From Saccharopolyspora erythraea NRRL 2338 (GTDB lineage: Bacteria; Actinomycetota; Actinomycetes; Mycobacteriales; Pseudonocardiaceae), in assembly GCF_000062885.1 (NCBI RefSeq), contig NC_009142.1:3771584-3835583 (forward strand): a stretch of 64,000 nt of DNA, given 5' to 3'. Below, in pieces: positions 1-8,330 of this stretch (position 1 is the first letter of the stretch; each line of letters begins with the position of its first letter). The notes beneath the pieces are model-generated. The model saw only the letters and a program-made list of their open reading frames with translations. It had not been told where the DNA came from and searched no databases. A program made the translations under genes and the position numbers.

Positions 1-2
1 AC

Positions 3-761
3 GCCAGGGCGGCGGCCGCCGAAGGCGCGCGGATCATCGGGTTCCAGGAGGTGTTCAACGCGCCGTACTTCTGCCAGGTGCAGGAGAACGAGCACTACCG
101 GTGGGCCGAGCGGATCCCCGACGGCCCCACCACGCAGCGGATGCGGGAGCTCGCGCGGGAGCTGGGCATGGTCGTGGTCGTGCCGGTCTTCGAGGCCGAC
201 GGGCCGGGCTTCTACTACAACAGCGCGGCGGTGATCGACGCCGACGGCACCTACCTGGGCAAGTACCGCAAGCACCACCTGCCGCACCTGCCCGGCTTCT
301 GGGAGAAGTACTACTTCCGGCCCGGCAACCTGGGCTGGCCGGTGTTCGACACCGCCGTGGGCAAGGTCGGCGTCTACATCTGCTACGACCGGCACTTCCC
401 GGAGGGCTGGCGCGCGCTGGGGCTGGCCGGCGCCCAGATCGTCTACAACCCGTCGGCGACCAGCCGGGGGCTGTCGGCCTACCTGTGGAAGCTCGAGCAG
501 CCCGCCGCGGCGGTGGCCAACGAGTACTTCGTCGCGGCCATCAACCGGGTGGGCGTCGAGGAGTACGGCGACAACGACTTCTACGGCAGCAGCTACTTCG
601 TCGACCCCTATGGGAGGTTCGTCGGCGACGTCGCCAGCGACACCGACGAGGAGCTCGTGGTCCGCGACCTCGACCTCGACCTGATCGACGAGGTCCGCAC
701 GAAGTGGGCCTTCTACCGCGACCGCAGGCCCGACGCCTACGGACCGCTGACCACCCCCTGA
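3..761 (+). CDS. Beta-ureidopropionase-like carbon-nitrogen hydrolase (5' partial)
   Basis: Nitrilase-superfamily amidohydrolase, most likely N-carbamoyl-beta-alanine amidohydrolase, which releases CO2 and ammonia from N-carbamoyl-beta-amino acids in the last hydrolytic step of reductive pyrimidine breakdown. The frame is open to the left edge, so the N-terminus lies outside the window. The three catalytic positions of the superfamily are visible: Glu in GFQEVFN (around bases 45-47), Lys in KYRKHHLP, and Cys in VYICYDRHFP. The aromatic-rich block FWEKYYFRPGN is typical of ureidopropionases. It lies 28 bp before an aminotransferase and heads a co-directional operon with dihydropyrimidinase, which supports the substrate assignment. 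A D-carbamoylase role for hydantoin substrates is the main alternative. Confidence 0.88.
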   Translation, partial: ARAAAAEGARIIGFQEVFNAPYFCQVQENEHYRWAERIPDGPTTQRMRELARELGMVVVVPVFEADGPGFYYNSAAVIDADGTYLGKYRKHHLPHLPGFWEKYYFRPGNLGWPVFDTAVGKVGVYICYDRHFPEGWRALGLAGAQIVYNPSATSRGLSAYLWKLEQPAAAVANEYFVAAINRVGVEEYGDNDFYGSSYFVDPYGRFVGDVASDTDEELVVRDLDLDLIDEVRTKWAFYRDRRPDAYGPLTTP

Positions 762-789
762 CCGCCACCGGCCACGAGAGGAACCACGC

Positions 790-2097
790 ATGGCGAGCAC
801 CGGCGTGCACACCGACCTGGTCAAGCGGCGCCGCGCGGTACTGCCGGACTGGCTGTCGCTGTACTACGACGAGCCGATCGACCTCGAACGCGGCGAGGGC
901 AGGCACGTCTGGGACGCGGAGGGCAACCGCTACCTGGACTTCTTCGGCGGGATCCTGACCACCATGACCGCGCACGCGCTGCCGGAGGTGACCGCCGCGG
1001 TCAGCGAGCAGGCCGCGCGCATCCTGCACTCCTCGACGCTGTACCTGAACCGGCCGATGGTCGAGCTGGCCGAACGGGTCGCGGAGCTCTCCTGCATCGA
1101 CGAGCCACGGGTGTTCTTCACCGCCAGCGGCACCGAGGCCAACGACACCGCGCTGCTGCTGGCCACCGGCTACCGGGCGTCGAACCAGGTCCTCGCGCTG
1201 CGCAACAGCTACCACGGGCGGTCGTTCTCGGCGCTGGGCATCACCGGCAACCGGGCCTGGTCCCCGACCAGCCTGTCGCCGGTGCAGACCTCCTACGTGC
1301 ACGGCAGCCGCAGGCCGGGAACGCCGATGGCGGACCTGCCCGACGAGGAGTTCACCGACGCGTGCGTGGCCGATCTCGAGGACGTGCTAGGGCAGCTCAA
1401 CGGCAACGTGGCCTGCCTGATCGCCGAGCCGGTCCAGGGCGTCGGCGGTTTCACCACGCCGCCGGACGGGTTGTTCGCACGGTTCAAGGAGGTCCTCGAC
1501 CGGCACGGCATCCTGTGGATCAGCGACGAGGTGCAGACCGGCTGGGGCCGCACCGGCGAGCACTTCTGGGGCTGGCAGGCGCACGCCGCCAACGGCGGGC
1601 CCGACATCGTCACCTTCGCCAAGGGCATCGGCAACGGCCTGTCCATCGGCGGGGTCGTGGCCAGGGCCGAGATCATGAACAGCGTCGCGGCCAACTCCAT
1701 CTCCACCTTCGGCGGCAGCCCGGTGACCGCGGCGGGCGCGCTGGCCAACCTCGACCACCTCGTCGCCCACGACCTGCAGGGCAACGCCCGGCAGGTCGGC
1801 GCGGTGCTGCGCGAGCAGCTCGACGCCGCGCTGGGGCGGCTGCCCGCGCTGGGCGACGTCCGGGGCAAGGGACTGATGATCGGCGTCGAGCTGGTCCACC
1901 CGGGCACCGGCGCGCCCGCACCGGAGCTGGCCACCTGGGCGCTGGAGGAGACCAGGCGGCAGGGGCTGCTCGTCGGCAAGGGCGGGATGCACGGCAACGT
2001 GCTGCGCATCGCTCCACCGCTGAGCCTGACCGAGGAGGAGGCGCGCGAGGGCGCCCGCATCCTCCTCGACGTACTGGAGAAAGCGGGTCGCGCATGA
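790..2097 (+). CDS. Class III PLP-dependent aminotransferase
   Basis: Subgroup III omega-aminotransferase of 435 residues, a normal length for the family. The Schiff-base lysine is K278 in TFAKGIGNG, preceded by the DEVQTGWGRTG cofactor-binding block, and the C-terminal block HGNVLRIAPPLSLTEEE fits alanine-glyoxylate or beta-alanine-pyruvate aminotransferases. The ATG at 790 follows GAGAGGAAC at good distance. Its position between ureidopropionase and dihydropyrimidinase suggests it transaminates beta-alanine or 3-aminoisobutyrate, the products of pyrimidine breakdown, to the semialdehyde. That substrate is inferred from context; the motifs alone only define the subgroup. Confidence 0.88.
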   Translation: MASTGVHTDLVKRRRAVLPDWLSLYYDEPIDLERGEGRHVWDAEGNRYLDFFGGILTTMTAHALPEVTAAVSEQAARILHSSTLYLNRPMVELAERVAELSCIDEPRVFFTASGTEANDTALLLATGYRASNQVLALRNSYHGRSFSALGITGNRAWSPTSLSPVQTSYVHGSRRPGTPMADLPDEEFTDACVADLEDVLGQLNGNVACLIAEPVQGVGGFTTPPDGLFARFKEVLDRHGILWISDEVQTGWGRTGEHFWGWQAHAANGGPDIVTFAKGIGNGLSIGGVVARAEIMNSVAANSISTFGGSPVTAAGALANLDHLVAHDLQGNARQVGAVLREQLDAALGRLPALGDVRGKGLMIGVELVHPGTGAPAPELATWALEETRRQGLLVGKGGMHGNVLRIAPPLSLTEEEAREGARILLDVLEKAGRA

Positions 2098-2161
2098 GCG
2101 GGCGCGCGGAGCACCGAGGCGGCGCACGGACGAGGTCCACGACCGGGAAGGGCGGGCGGGC

Positions 2162-3568
2162 ATGAGCAGAACGGTGATCCGCGGTGGCCTGGTGATCACC
2201 GCGTCCGACGAGATGGCCGCCGACATCCTGGTCGAGGGCGAGCAGATCGCCGCCGTCGCCGGTGCGCGGACCGGTCTCGGCGAGCGGTGGGCGGCTGAGG
2301 CGGATCACGTCGTCGACGCCGGCGGCCACTACGTAATCCCTGGTGGCGTGGACGGGCACACCCACATGGAGATGCCCTTCGGCGGCACCTTCGCTTCGGA
2401 CACCTTCGAGACCGGGACGCGGGCCGCGGCCTGGGGAGGCACGACGACGATCATCGACTTCGCGATCCAGACGGTCGGCCGCTCGCTGCGCGAGGGACTC
2501 GACGCCTGGCACGCCAAGGCCGAAGGCCGCTGCGCGGTCGACTACGGCTTCCACATGATCCTCTCCGACGTCGGCGACCAGTCGCTGAAGGAGATGGACG
2601 CGCTGGTCGGGGAGGGCGTGACCAGCTTCAAGATGTTCATGGCCTACCCGGGCGTCTTCTACAGCGACGACGGCAGGATCCTGCGCGCGATGCAGCAGGC
2701 GGCGGGCAACGGCGCGCTGACGATGATGCACGCCGAGAACGGCATCGCCATCGACGTGCTGGTCCAGCAGGCGCTGGAGTCCGGCCGCACCGACCCGAAG
2801 TACCACGGGAAGGTGCGCCACCCGTTGCTGGAGGCCGAGGCCACCCACCGCGCGATCCAGCTCTCCCGGGTCGCCGGCGCTCCGCTGTACGTCGTGCACG
2901 TCTCGGCCGCCGAGGCGGTGGCCGAGCTGACCCAGGCCCGCGACGCCGGGCTGACCGTGTTCGGCGAAACCTGCCCGCAGTACCTGTTCCTGACCGTCGA
3001 CGAGCTCGCGCGCCCGGAGTTCGAGGGCGCCAAGTACGTCTGCTCCACACCGCTGCGCCCGGAGGAGCACCAGGAGTCGCTGTGGCGGGCGCTGCGCACC
3101 AACGACCTGTCGGTCGTCTCCACGGACCACTGCCCGTTCTGCTTCACCTCGCAGAAGGAGCTGGGGCTGGGCGACTTCTCGAAGATCCCCAACGGCATGC
3201 CGGGGGTGGAGAACCGGATCGACCTGCTGCACCAGGCGGTCGTGGAGGGCCGCATCGGCCGTCGCCGCTGGGTCGAGCTGGCCAGCACCACCCCGGCGCG
3301 GATGTTCGGCCTGCACCCGCGCAAGGGGACCATCGCCCCGGGCGCGGACGCCGACATCGTCGTCTACGACCCGCACGCCGAGCAGGTGCTCTCGGCAGAG
3401 ACGCACCACATGAACGTCGACTACAACCCGTACGAGGGCAAGCGCCTCACCGGCAAGGTGCGCACGGTGCTCTCCCGGGGCAAGGTGGTCGTGGATTCCG
3501 GGGAGTACCTGGGACGCGCCGGACACGGGCGGTTCCTGGAACGCAGCACCTGCCAGTACCTCATCTGA
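2162..3568 (+). CDS. hydA: Dihydropyrimidinase (hydantoinase)
   Basis: Zinc-dependent cyclic amidohydrolase that opens dihydrouracil, dihydrothymine or 5-substituted hydantoins to N-carbamoyl amino acids. The HxH metal motif is at H66/H68 (GGVDGHTHMEMPFGG), the lysine that is carbamylated in this family is K157 in TSFKMFMAYPG, and further metal ligands fit YVVHVSAAEA and STDHCPF. At 468 residues it is full length. The ATG at 2162 follows a GGGCGGGC-rich leader 64 bp after the aminotransferase. It provides the substrate for the amidohydrolase at the head of the operon. The flavin enzyme that makes dihydropyrimidines (PreT/PreA type) is not in this window. Confidence 0.93.
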   Translation: MSRTVIRGGLVITASDEMAADILVEGEQIAAVAGARTGLGERWAAEADHVVDAGGHYVIPGGVDGHTHMEMPFGGTFASDTFETGTRAAAWGGTTTIIDFAIQTVGRSLREGLDAWHAKAEGRCAVDYGFHMILSDVGDQSLKEMDALVGEGVTSFKMFMAYPGVFYSDDGRILRAMQQAAGNGALTMMHAENGIAIDVLVQQALESGRTDPKYHGKVRHPLLEAEATHRAIQLSRVAGAPLYVVHVSAAEAVAELTQARDAGLTVFGETCPQYLFLTVDELARPEFEGAKYVCSTPLRPEEHQESLWRALRTNDLSVVSTDHCPFCFTSQKELGLGDFSKIPNGMPGVENRIDLLHQAVVEGRIGRRRWVELASTTPARMFGLHPRKGTIAPGADADIVVYDPHAEQVLSAETHHMNVDYNPYEGKRLTGKVRTVLSRGKVVVDSGEYLGRAGHGRFLERSTCQYLI

Positions 3569-3583
3569 GCGAGCGGAGCATCG

Positions 3584-4582
3584 ATGGACTTCGGACTGGT
3601 CCTGCAGACAGATCCACCGGCCTGGTCCGTGGTGGACCGCATGCGCAAGGCCGAACGGCTCGGCTTCACCCACGGCTGGACGTTCGACTCGTGCGTGCTG
3701 TGGCAGGAGCCCTTCGTCATCCACAGCCAGATCCTGTCGGCCACCGAGCGGATGGTCGTCGGGCCCATGGTCACCAACCCGTCCACGAGGGACTGGACGG
3801 TCACCGCCTCGACCTTCGCCACCCTCAACGACATGTTCGGCAACCGGACGGTGTGCGGCATCGGCCGGGGAGACTCGGCGGTGCGGGTCACCGGCGGCCG
3901 GCCGAACACGCTGGCCCGGCTGGAAGAGGCCATGCACGTGATCAAGGAGCTCGCCGAGGGACGTGAGGTCGACCTCGGCGGTACGCCCGTGCGGATGCCG
4001 TGGATCCGCGACGGCAGCCTTCCGGTCTGGATGGGCGCCTACGGTCCGAAGGCGCTGGAACTGGTGGGCAGGAAGGCCGACGGCTTCATCCTGCAACTGG
4101 CCGATCCCGTGCTCACGCGGTGGATGGTCGACCACGTCCGGGAAGCCGCGCGCGACGCCGGGCGCGACCCGGACTCGATCACGGTGTGCGTCGCCGCGCC
4201 CGCCTACGTCTCCGACGACCTCGGCCACGCCCGCGACCAGTGCCGCTGGTTCGGCGGCATGGTCGGCAACCACGTCGCCGACATCGTCGCGCGCTACGGC
4301 GACTCCGCCCAGGCCGTGCCGGCCGCGCTCACCGACTACGTCAAGGGCCGCCACGGCTACGACTACTCCCACCACGGCCGCGCGGGAAACCCGAGCACCG
4401 ACTTCGTCCCCGACGAGATCGTCGACCGGTTCTGCCTGCTCGGGCCGTGGGAAGCACACGTCGCCAAGCTCCACGAACTCGCCGACGCCGGCGTCGACCA
4501 GTTCGCCATCTACGCCATGCACGACTCGGTGGACGCGACGATCGAGACCTACGGGGACGCGGTGATCAGCGCGATGAAGTAA
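3584..4582 (+). CDS. Luciferase-like F420-type oxidoreductase (CPS_4043-like)
   Basis: Luciferase-like monooxygenase (LLM) fold protein of 332 residues. The N-terminal MDFGLVLQTDPP strand, the GIGRGDSAVR block and LPVWMGAYGPKALE match F420-dependent LLM proteins. From family knowledge, the CPS_4043 subgroup recurs beside dihydropyrimidinase genes, and that is the arrangement here, 15 bp downstream of hydA. It probably oxidises or reduces an intermediate of pyrimidine or hydantoin degradation, but no reaction can be read from sequence, and FMN instead of F420 cannot be excluded. It is the last gene of the four-gene operon. Confidence 0.8.
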   Translation: MDFGLVLQTDPPAWSVVDRMRKAERLGFTHGWTFDSCVLWQEPFVIHSQILSATERMVVGPMVTNPSTRDWTVTASTFATLNDMFGNRTVCGIGRGDSAVRVTGGRPNTLARLEEAMHVIKELAEGREVDLGGTPVRMPWIRDGSLPVWMGAYGPKALELVGRKADGFILQLADPVLTRWMVDHVREAARDAGRDPDSITVCVAAPAYVSDDLGHARDQCRWFGGMVGNHVADIVARYGDSAQAVPAALTDYVKGRHGYDYSHHGRAGNPSTDFVPDEIVDRFCLLGPWEAHVAKLHELADAGVDQFAIYAMHDSVDATIETYGDAVISAMK

Positions 4583-4602
4583 CGTGCCGACCCCTGTGAA
4601 CC

Positions 4603-4615
4603 GTCCATCGTGGAC
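4603..4615. repeat. Short inverted repeat after the pyrimidine operon
   Basis: GTCCA-TCG-TGGAC, a perfect 5-bp inverted repeat with a 3-nt loop, 20 bp after the stop of the LLM gene. It could be the tip of a weak terminator. There is no U-tract. Confidence 0.3.
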
Positions 4616-4640
4616 CGGGTTCTGACGAGGAAACCGCCGC

Positions 4641-4681
4641 ATGGACCAATTCCGTGCTTCGGGAAAACGGGAATGGTCCAT
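4641..4681. repeat. Long imperfect inverted repeat upstream of the PhoX-like gene
   Basis: ATGGACCA (4641-4648) pairs with TGGTCCAT (4674-4681), and the pairing continues imperfectly inward through TTCCGT and ACGGGAA. The hairpin would be about 40 nt. It sits 100 bp before the PhoX-like start and 60 bp after the pyrimidine operon, so it may be a terminator or an operator. Confidence 0.45.
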
Positions 4682-4782
4682 TCGCAAGGAACAATTCACC
4701 ACAACGGCGCTGCTCGCGGTTCAGCCGCGCTTCTACTGTGCGATCAAAGCCCCGAACTGATCTCGCGTAGTAGGAGCCCACA

Positions 4783-5934
4783 GTGCAACGTCGTAACTTC
4801 CTGCGCGCCGCCGTGCTCGGTGTCGGCACTTCGGTCGCCTTCGGCTTCTCGGTTTCCAGGGAGGCCATCGCCTTCCCGGCCGAGCCCGGCACCGGCCCCT
4901 ACGGGCAACTGCTGCCGCCCGACGCGAACGGGATCATGCTCCCGAAGGGGTTCACCAGCCGGGTCGTCGCCCGCACCGGGCAGAAGGTCGCCGGCACCGA
5001 CCACGTGTGGCACGGCGCGCCGGACGGTGGCGCGTGCTTCGTCGACGGTGACGGCTGGATCTACGTGTCCAACTCCGAGGAGTACGACGGCAAGGGCGGT
5101 GTCAGCGCGGTCCGGTTCGACAGCGCAGGTGGGATCACCGCCGCCTACCCGATCCTCGCCGGCACCAGCGTGAACTGCAGCGGTGGTGCGACACCGTGGA
5201 ACACCTGGTTGTCGTGCGAGGAGTTCGACCGCGGCCAGGTGTTCGAGACCGACCCGTGGGGCCGGAAGGAGGCCGTCGCGCACCCGGCGATGGGACGCTT
5301 CACCCACGAGGCCGCTGCGGTCGACCCGGAGCGCGAGGTGGTGTACCTGACCGAGGACGTGAGCGACGGCTGCTTCTACCGGTTCGTGCCCACGACCTGG
5401 GAGGACATGTCCGCCGGGGCCCTGCAGGTGCTCGCCGAGCGCGACGGGGGTCTGGTCTGGGTCGACGTCCCGGATCCCAGCGCCGCGGACACCGCGACCC
5501 GCCACCAGGTGGCCGAAGCGCTGCACATCTCCCACGGTGAGGGCGCCTACTACCGCTCGGGCACGTGCTTCTTCGCCGCCGCGGGCGAGAATCGCGTCTA
5601 CGCCTACGACGCGGTGAACAACGTCCTCAACGTCGCCTACGACCACGATGACTCCGCCGATGCCCCGCTCACCGGCGTGGACAACATCACCGGGGCGGCC
5701 GTGGGCGACCTCTACGTCGCCGAGGACGGCGGCAACATGGAGGTCTGCGTCATCACCCCGGACGACGTCGTCGCCCCGTTCCTGCGCGTGACCGGCCAGG
5801 ACCTGTCGGAGCTCTGCGGCGTCGCGTTCGACCCGTCCGGCGACCGGCTCTACTTCTCCTCGCAGCGCGGTGCCACGGGTGAGAACAGCGGCGGCATCAC
5901 CTACGAGGTCAGCGGACCGTTCCGCAAGAGCTGA
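4783..5934 (+). CDS. PhoX-family (DUF839) exported protein
   Basis: Secreted beta-propeller protein of the PhoX/DUF839 family. It begins with a Tat-type leader: the twin-arginine stretch QRRNFLRAAVLG, a hydrophobic run and an Ala/Pro cleavage region near residue 28. The body carries family blocks such as NCSGGATPWNTWLSCEE, EVVYLTEDVSDGCFYRF and LCGVAFDPSGDRLYFSSQRG. PhoX enzymes are calcium- and iron-dependent phosphomonoesterases; at 383 residues this is shorter than classical PhoX, so activity is uncertain. The GTG at 4783 is preceded by AGGAG. It stands alone, convergent with the MOSC gene across a strong terminator. Confidence 0.82.
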   Translation: MQRRNFLRAAVLGVGTSVAFGFSVSREAIAFPAEPGTGPYGQLLPPDANGIMLPKGFTSRVVARTGQKVAGTDHVWHGAPDGGACFVDGDGWIYVSNSEEYDGKGGVSAVRFDSAGGITAAYPILAGTSVNCSGGATPWNTWLSCEEFDRGQVFETDPWGRKEAVAHPAMGRFTHEAAAVDPEREVVYLTEDVSDGCFYRFVPTTWEDMSAGALQVLAERDGGLVWVDVPDPSAADTATRHQVAEALHISHGEGAYYRSGTCFFAAAGENRVYAYDAVNNVLNVAYDHDDSADAPLTGVDNITGAAVGDLYVAEDGGNMEVCVITPDDVVAPFLRVTGQDLSELCGVAFDPSGDRLYFSSQRGATGENSGGITYEVSGPFRKS

Positions 5935-5945
5935 GCGGTACCGGT

Positions 5946-5973
5946 GGTGTCCGGCGGCCATCCGCCGGACACC
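5946..5973. terminator. Bidirectional terminator between PhoX-like and MOSC genes
   Basis: Perfect 12-bp stem GGTGTCCGGCGG / CCGCCGGACACC closed by a CCAT loop, lying in the 50-bp gap between two convergent stop codons. The position and symmetry suit termination in both directions. There is no T-run, as is usual in high-GC actinomycetes. Confidence 0.85.
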
Positions 5974-5984
5974 GCGGCGTGTCC

Positions 5985-6695
5985 CTAGGCGACCGTGACG
6001 ATGTCGCCGACCTGCACCGCCCCCGGGCGGGCCACCGTGGCGAGCGCATCGAGCCGGTTCTGGTGCCCTCGTGCGACAGCGCGGAGCACCAGCGGCGAGC
6101 GCGGGAGGTCGTGCTGAGCCTCGTTGACCATCACGCACCGCTCGCTGGACCGCACGAACTCCACGGACAGGGTGCTCCCGATCCGCGCCGTGCTGCCCAA
6201 CCACTCGTCCTCGACGAATGGCGGTGTGCCTGGTGGCGTGCGGACCAGCAGGTTCGGCCGGAAGCGACGCTCGTCGACCGGTACGCCGGGCACCGCCGCG
6301 CGCACCCAGTCGAGGGTTGCGGTGGTGAGCACGCTCAACGGCAACTGGTCGAAGTGGGACACCGCTGCCTCCCGGGCCACCTCGACGTCGTCCCGGCCGA
6401 GGTAGCCGCGGACGTAGGCCGTCGGGTCCGCCACCACCGCGCCTCGCGGATCCAGCAGCTCTGGCCGCGGGCTGTGATCGCGGTAGCGGGAGCGCAGCTC
6501 CAGCAGGCCGGCCATCCGGCGGAAGCGGCGGGTGTTCTTCCCGGAGCCGAACCTGCCCTCGGCATCGCGCACCGCGTACAGGCGGTCCCCGACGAGTCCG
6601 CGCTCGTCCACGTCGGCTCGCTCGACCAGCTCACCCCCGACCGATTTGACCGGGTACCGCCAGATCCGCTCGACCACTCCCACGGCGACTGCCAC
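5985..6695 (-). CDS. MOSC domain protein
   Basis: About 236 residues from the GTG at 6695. The N-terminal beta-barrel block begins VERIWRYPVKSVGGE and is followed by GLVGDRLYAV, the signature opening of MOSC proteins, which resemble the molybdenum cofactor sulfurase C-terminal domain. Near the C-terminus is the short block RCVMVNEAQHDLP, but the CRMV-type cysteine block is modified. Proteins of this type (YiiM/YcbX-like) handle sulfur or molybdenum cofactor in reductive detoxification; substrate unknown. The frame stays open upstream to 6821, but the homology starts at the chosen GTG; no convincing Shine-Dalgarno is seen there, so the start is moderately sure. Confidence 0.8.
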   Translation of the reverse strand: MAVAVGVVERIWRYPVKSVGGELVERADVDERGLVGDRLYAVRDAEGRFGSGKNTRRFRRMAGLLELRSRYRDHSPRPELLDPRGAVVADPTAYVRGYLGRDDVEVAREAAVSHFDQLPLSVLTTATLDWVRAAVPGVPVDERRFRPNLLVRTPPGTPPFVEDEWLGSTARIGSTLSVEFVRSSERCVMVNEAQHDLPRSPLVLRAVARGHQNRLDALATVARPGAVQVGDIVTVA

Positions 6696-6715
6696 GTGAT
6701 CGAAGCTACAAGAGC

Positions 6716-6730
6716 GGCCTGCCGCAGGCC
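6716..6730. repeat. 15-bp palindrome in the MOSC/NCS2 divergent region
   Basis: GGCCTGC-C-GCAGGCC, a perfect 7-bp inverted repeat around one base, 20 bp upstream of the MOSC start. It could be an operator in the 248-bp divergent promoter region shared with the NCS2 permease. I see nothing else recognisable in that gap. Confidence 0.35.
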
Positions 6731-6943
6731 TCCGCATCTGCGCCTCGCGAGTCCAGCGTGGACGGAGCGCACCGATGCGCTGGCGCTGAGCGACCGTTGC
6801 GCGGGACGTCTGCTGCCGCATCGGTCACTGGAGCGAACTCGCCGGTCGCAGCACGTGTCCGGGCTCCACCGGAAACCTGTTCTTCTCCGTTCCGGTGCCC
6901 GGCCTGAGACCCGACCGGCCGCGGCGTGGGGGAGACTGTCCTG

Positions 6944-8299
6944 ATGCGACAGGGTTTGGGCAGGAAGCTGGGCGTCGGGTGGACGCTGCACGGTGACGGG
7001 AGCACGCCGGCCCCCGGCGAGGCCGTCGCCCCGGACGAGCGGCTGTCGTGGGGCCGCACGGTCGGCCTCGGCGCGCAGCATGTGGTGGCGATGTTCGGCG
7101 CGACGTTCGTCTTCCCCGTGCTGATGGGGCTCGACCCGAACCTGGCGATCATGGTCTCGGGGGTCTCGACGATCCTGTTCCTGCTCATCGTGCAGGGCCG
7201 CATCCCCTCCTACCTCGGCAGCAGCGCGTCGTTCGTCGGGGCGGTGACGGTGATCCGCGCAGGCGGCGGGGACAGCTCGGCGGTGACCGGCGCGATCCTG
7301 GTGTCCGGTGTCGTGCTCGCGGTCGTGGGACTGGTCGTGCACTTCGTCGGGGCCCGCGTGGTGCACCGCGTGCTGCCGCCCGCGGTGTCGGGCGCGGTGG
7401 TGATGCTCATCGGGTTCAACCTGGCGCCGGTCGTGGCCGAGACCTACTGGCCGCAGGACCAGTGGATCGCGCTGATCACGATGGTGCTGGTGCTCGCGTG
7501 CAGCCTGCTGCTGCGCGGCTTCTGGAGCCGCATCGCGGTGTTCATCGCCCTGGTCGCCGGGTACGTGCTGTCGTGGGTGTTCGACCGCGTCTTCGGGATG
7601 ATCACCTCGCCGACCGCGAGTGGCGAGGTGGTGGCACACTACCGCGTCGATCTCAGCGCGGTTCCCGAGGCGAGCTGGTTCGGGTTCCCGACCCTGCACG
7701 CGCCGTCGTTCCAGGCGACCGCGATCGTGGTCGTGCTCCCGGCGGTGATCGCCCTCATCGCCGAGAACACCGGGCACGTCAAGGCGGTCGAGGAGATGAC
7801 CCGCACCGACCTGGAGGGCAGCCTGGGGCGCGCCATCTTCGCCGACGGGTTCACGACCACGCTCTCCAGCGCGGTCGGCGGGCCGCCCACGACGACGTAC
7901 GCCGAGAACATCGGCGTGATGGCCGCGACCCGGGTGTACTCGACGGCGGCGTACTGGGTGGCGGCGATCGTGGCCATCGGCTTCGGGCTGTGCCCGAAGT
8001 TCGGAGCGGTCATCGCGGCGACCCCGGGCGGTGTCCTGGGCGGGATCACCGTCGTCCTCTACGGCATGATCGGCCTGCTCGGCGCGAAGATCTGGGTGCA
8101 GAACCGGGTCGACTTCGGCAACCCGGTCAACCTCCTGCCGCTGGCGGCGGGCCTCGTCGCGGGTATCGGCGACGTGTCCCTGGACATCACCCCGGCCTTC
8201 AGCTTCAGCGGCATCGCCCTCGGCACCATCGTCACCCTCGTCGGCTACCACGTGCTGCGGGTGCTGGCGCCGAAGGGGACCACCGGGCCGACGGTGTGA
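6944..8299 (+). CDS. NCS2-family uracil/xanthine permease
   Basis: Nucleobase:cation symporter-2 protein of about 451 residues and roughly 12-14 membrane segments. Family hallmarks include LGAQHVVAMFGATFVFPVLMG near the N-terminus, the QGRIPSYLGSSASFVG stretch, VVLPAVIALIAENTGH and the signature AVGGPPTTTYAENIGVMA, with the substrate-contacting Glu and Asn-Gly region. The ATG at 6944 is preferred to the in-frame GTG at 6926 because GGGGGAGA lies 8-10 bp before it. A uracil or xanthine importer fits well with the pyrimidine-degrading operon 2.4 kb upstream. That link is inferred. Confidence 0.88.
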   Translation: MRQGLGRKLGVGWTLHGDGSTPAPGEAVAPDERLSWGRTVGLGAQHVVAMFGATFVFPVLMGLDPNLAIMVSGVSTILFLLIVQGRIPSYLGSSASFVGAVTVIRAGGGDSSAVTGAILVSGVVLAVVGLVVHFVGARVVHRVLPPAVSGAVVMLIGFNLAPVVAETYWPQDQWIALITMVLVLACSLLLRGFWSRIAVFIALVAGYVLSWVFDRVFGMITSPTASGEVVAHYRVDLSAVPEASWFGFPTLHAPSFQATAIVVVLPAVIALIAENTGHVKAVEEMTRTDLEGSLGRAIFADGFTTTLSSAVGGPPTTTYAENIGVMAATRVYSTAAYWVAAIVAIGFGLCPKFGAVIAATPGGVLGGITVVLYGMIGLLGAKIWVQNRVDFGNPVNLLPLAAGLVAGIGDVSLDITPAFSFSGIALGTIVTLVGYHVLRVLAPKGTTGPTV

Positions 8300-8330
8300 C
8301 TCGCGGGGCTTCGGTAAGCGCTGTGGTCGG

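Noticed and set aside
1673-4702. A minus-strand reading frame of about 1000 codons over the pyrimidine operon
   Set aside because: It is antisense to three genes with clear motifs; it lacks any recognisable domain and has the composition expected from a high-GC third-position shadow.
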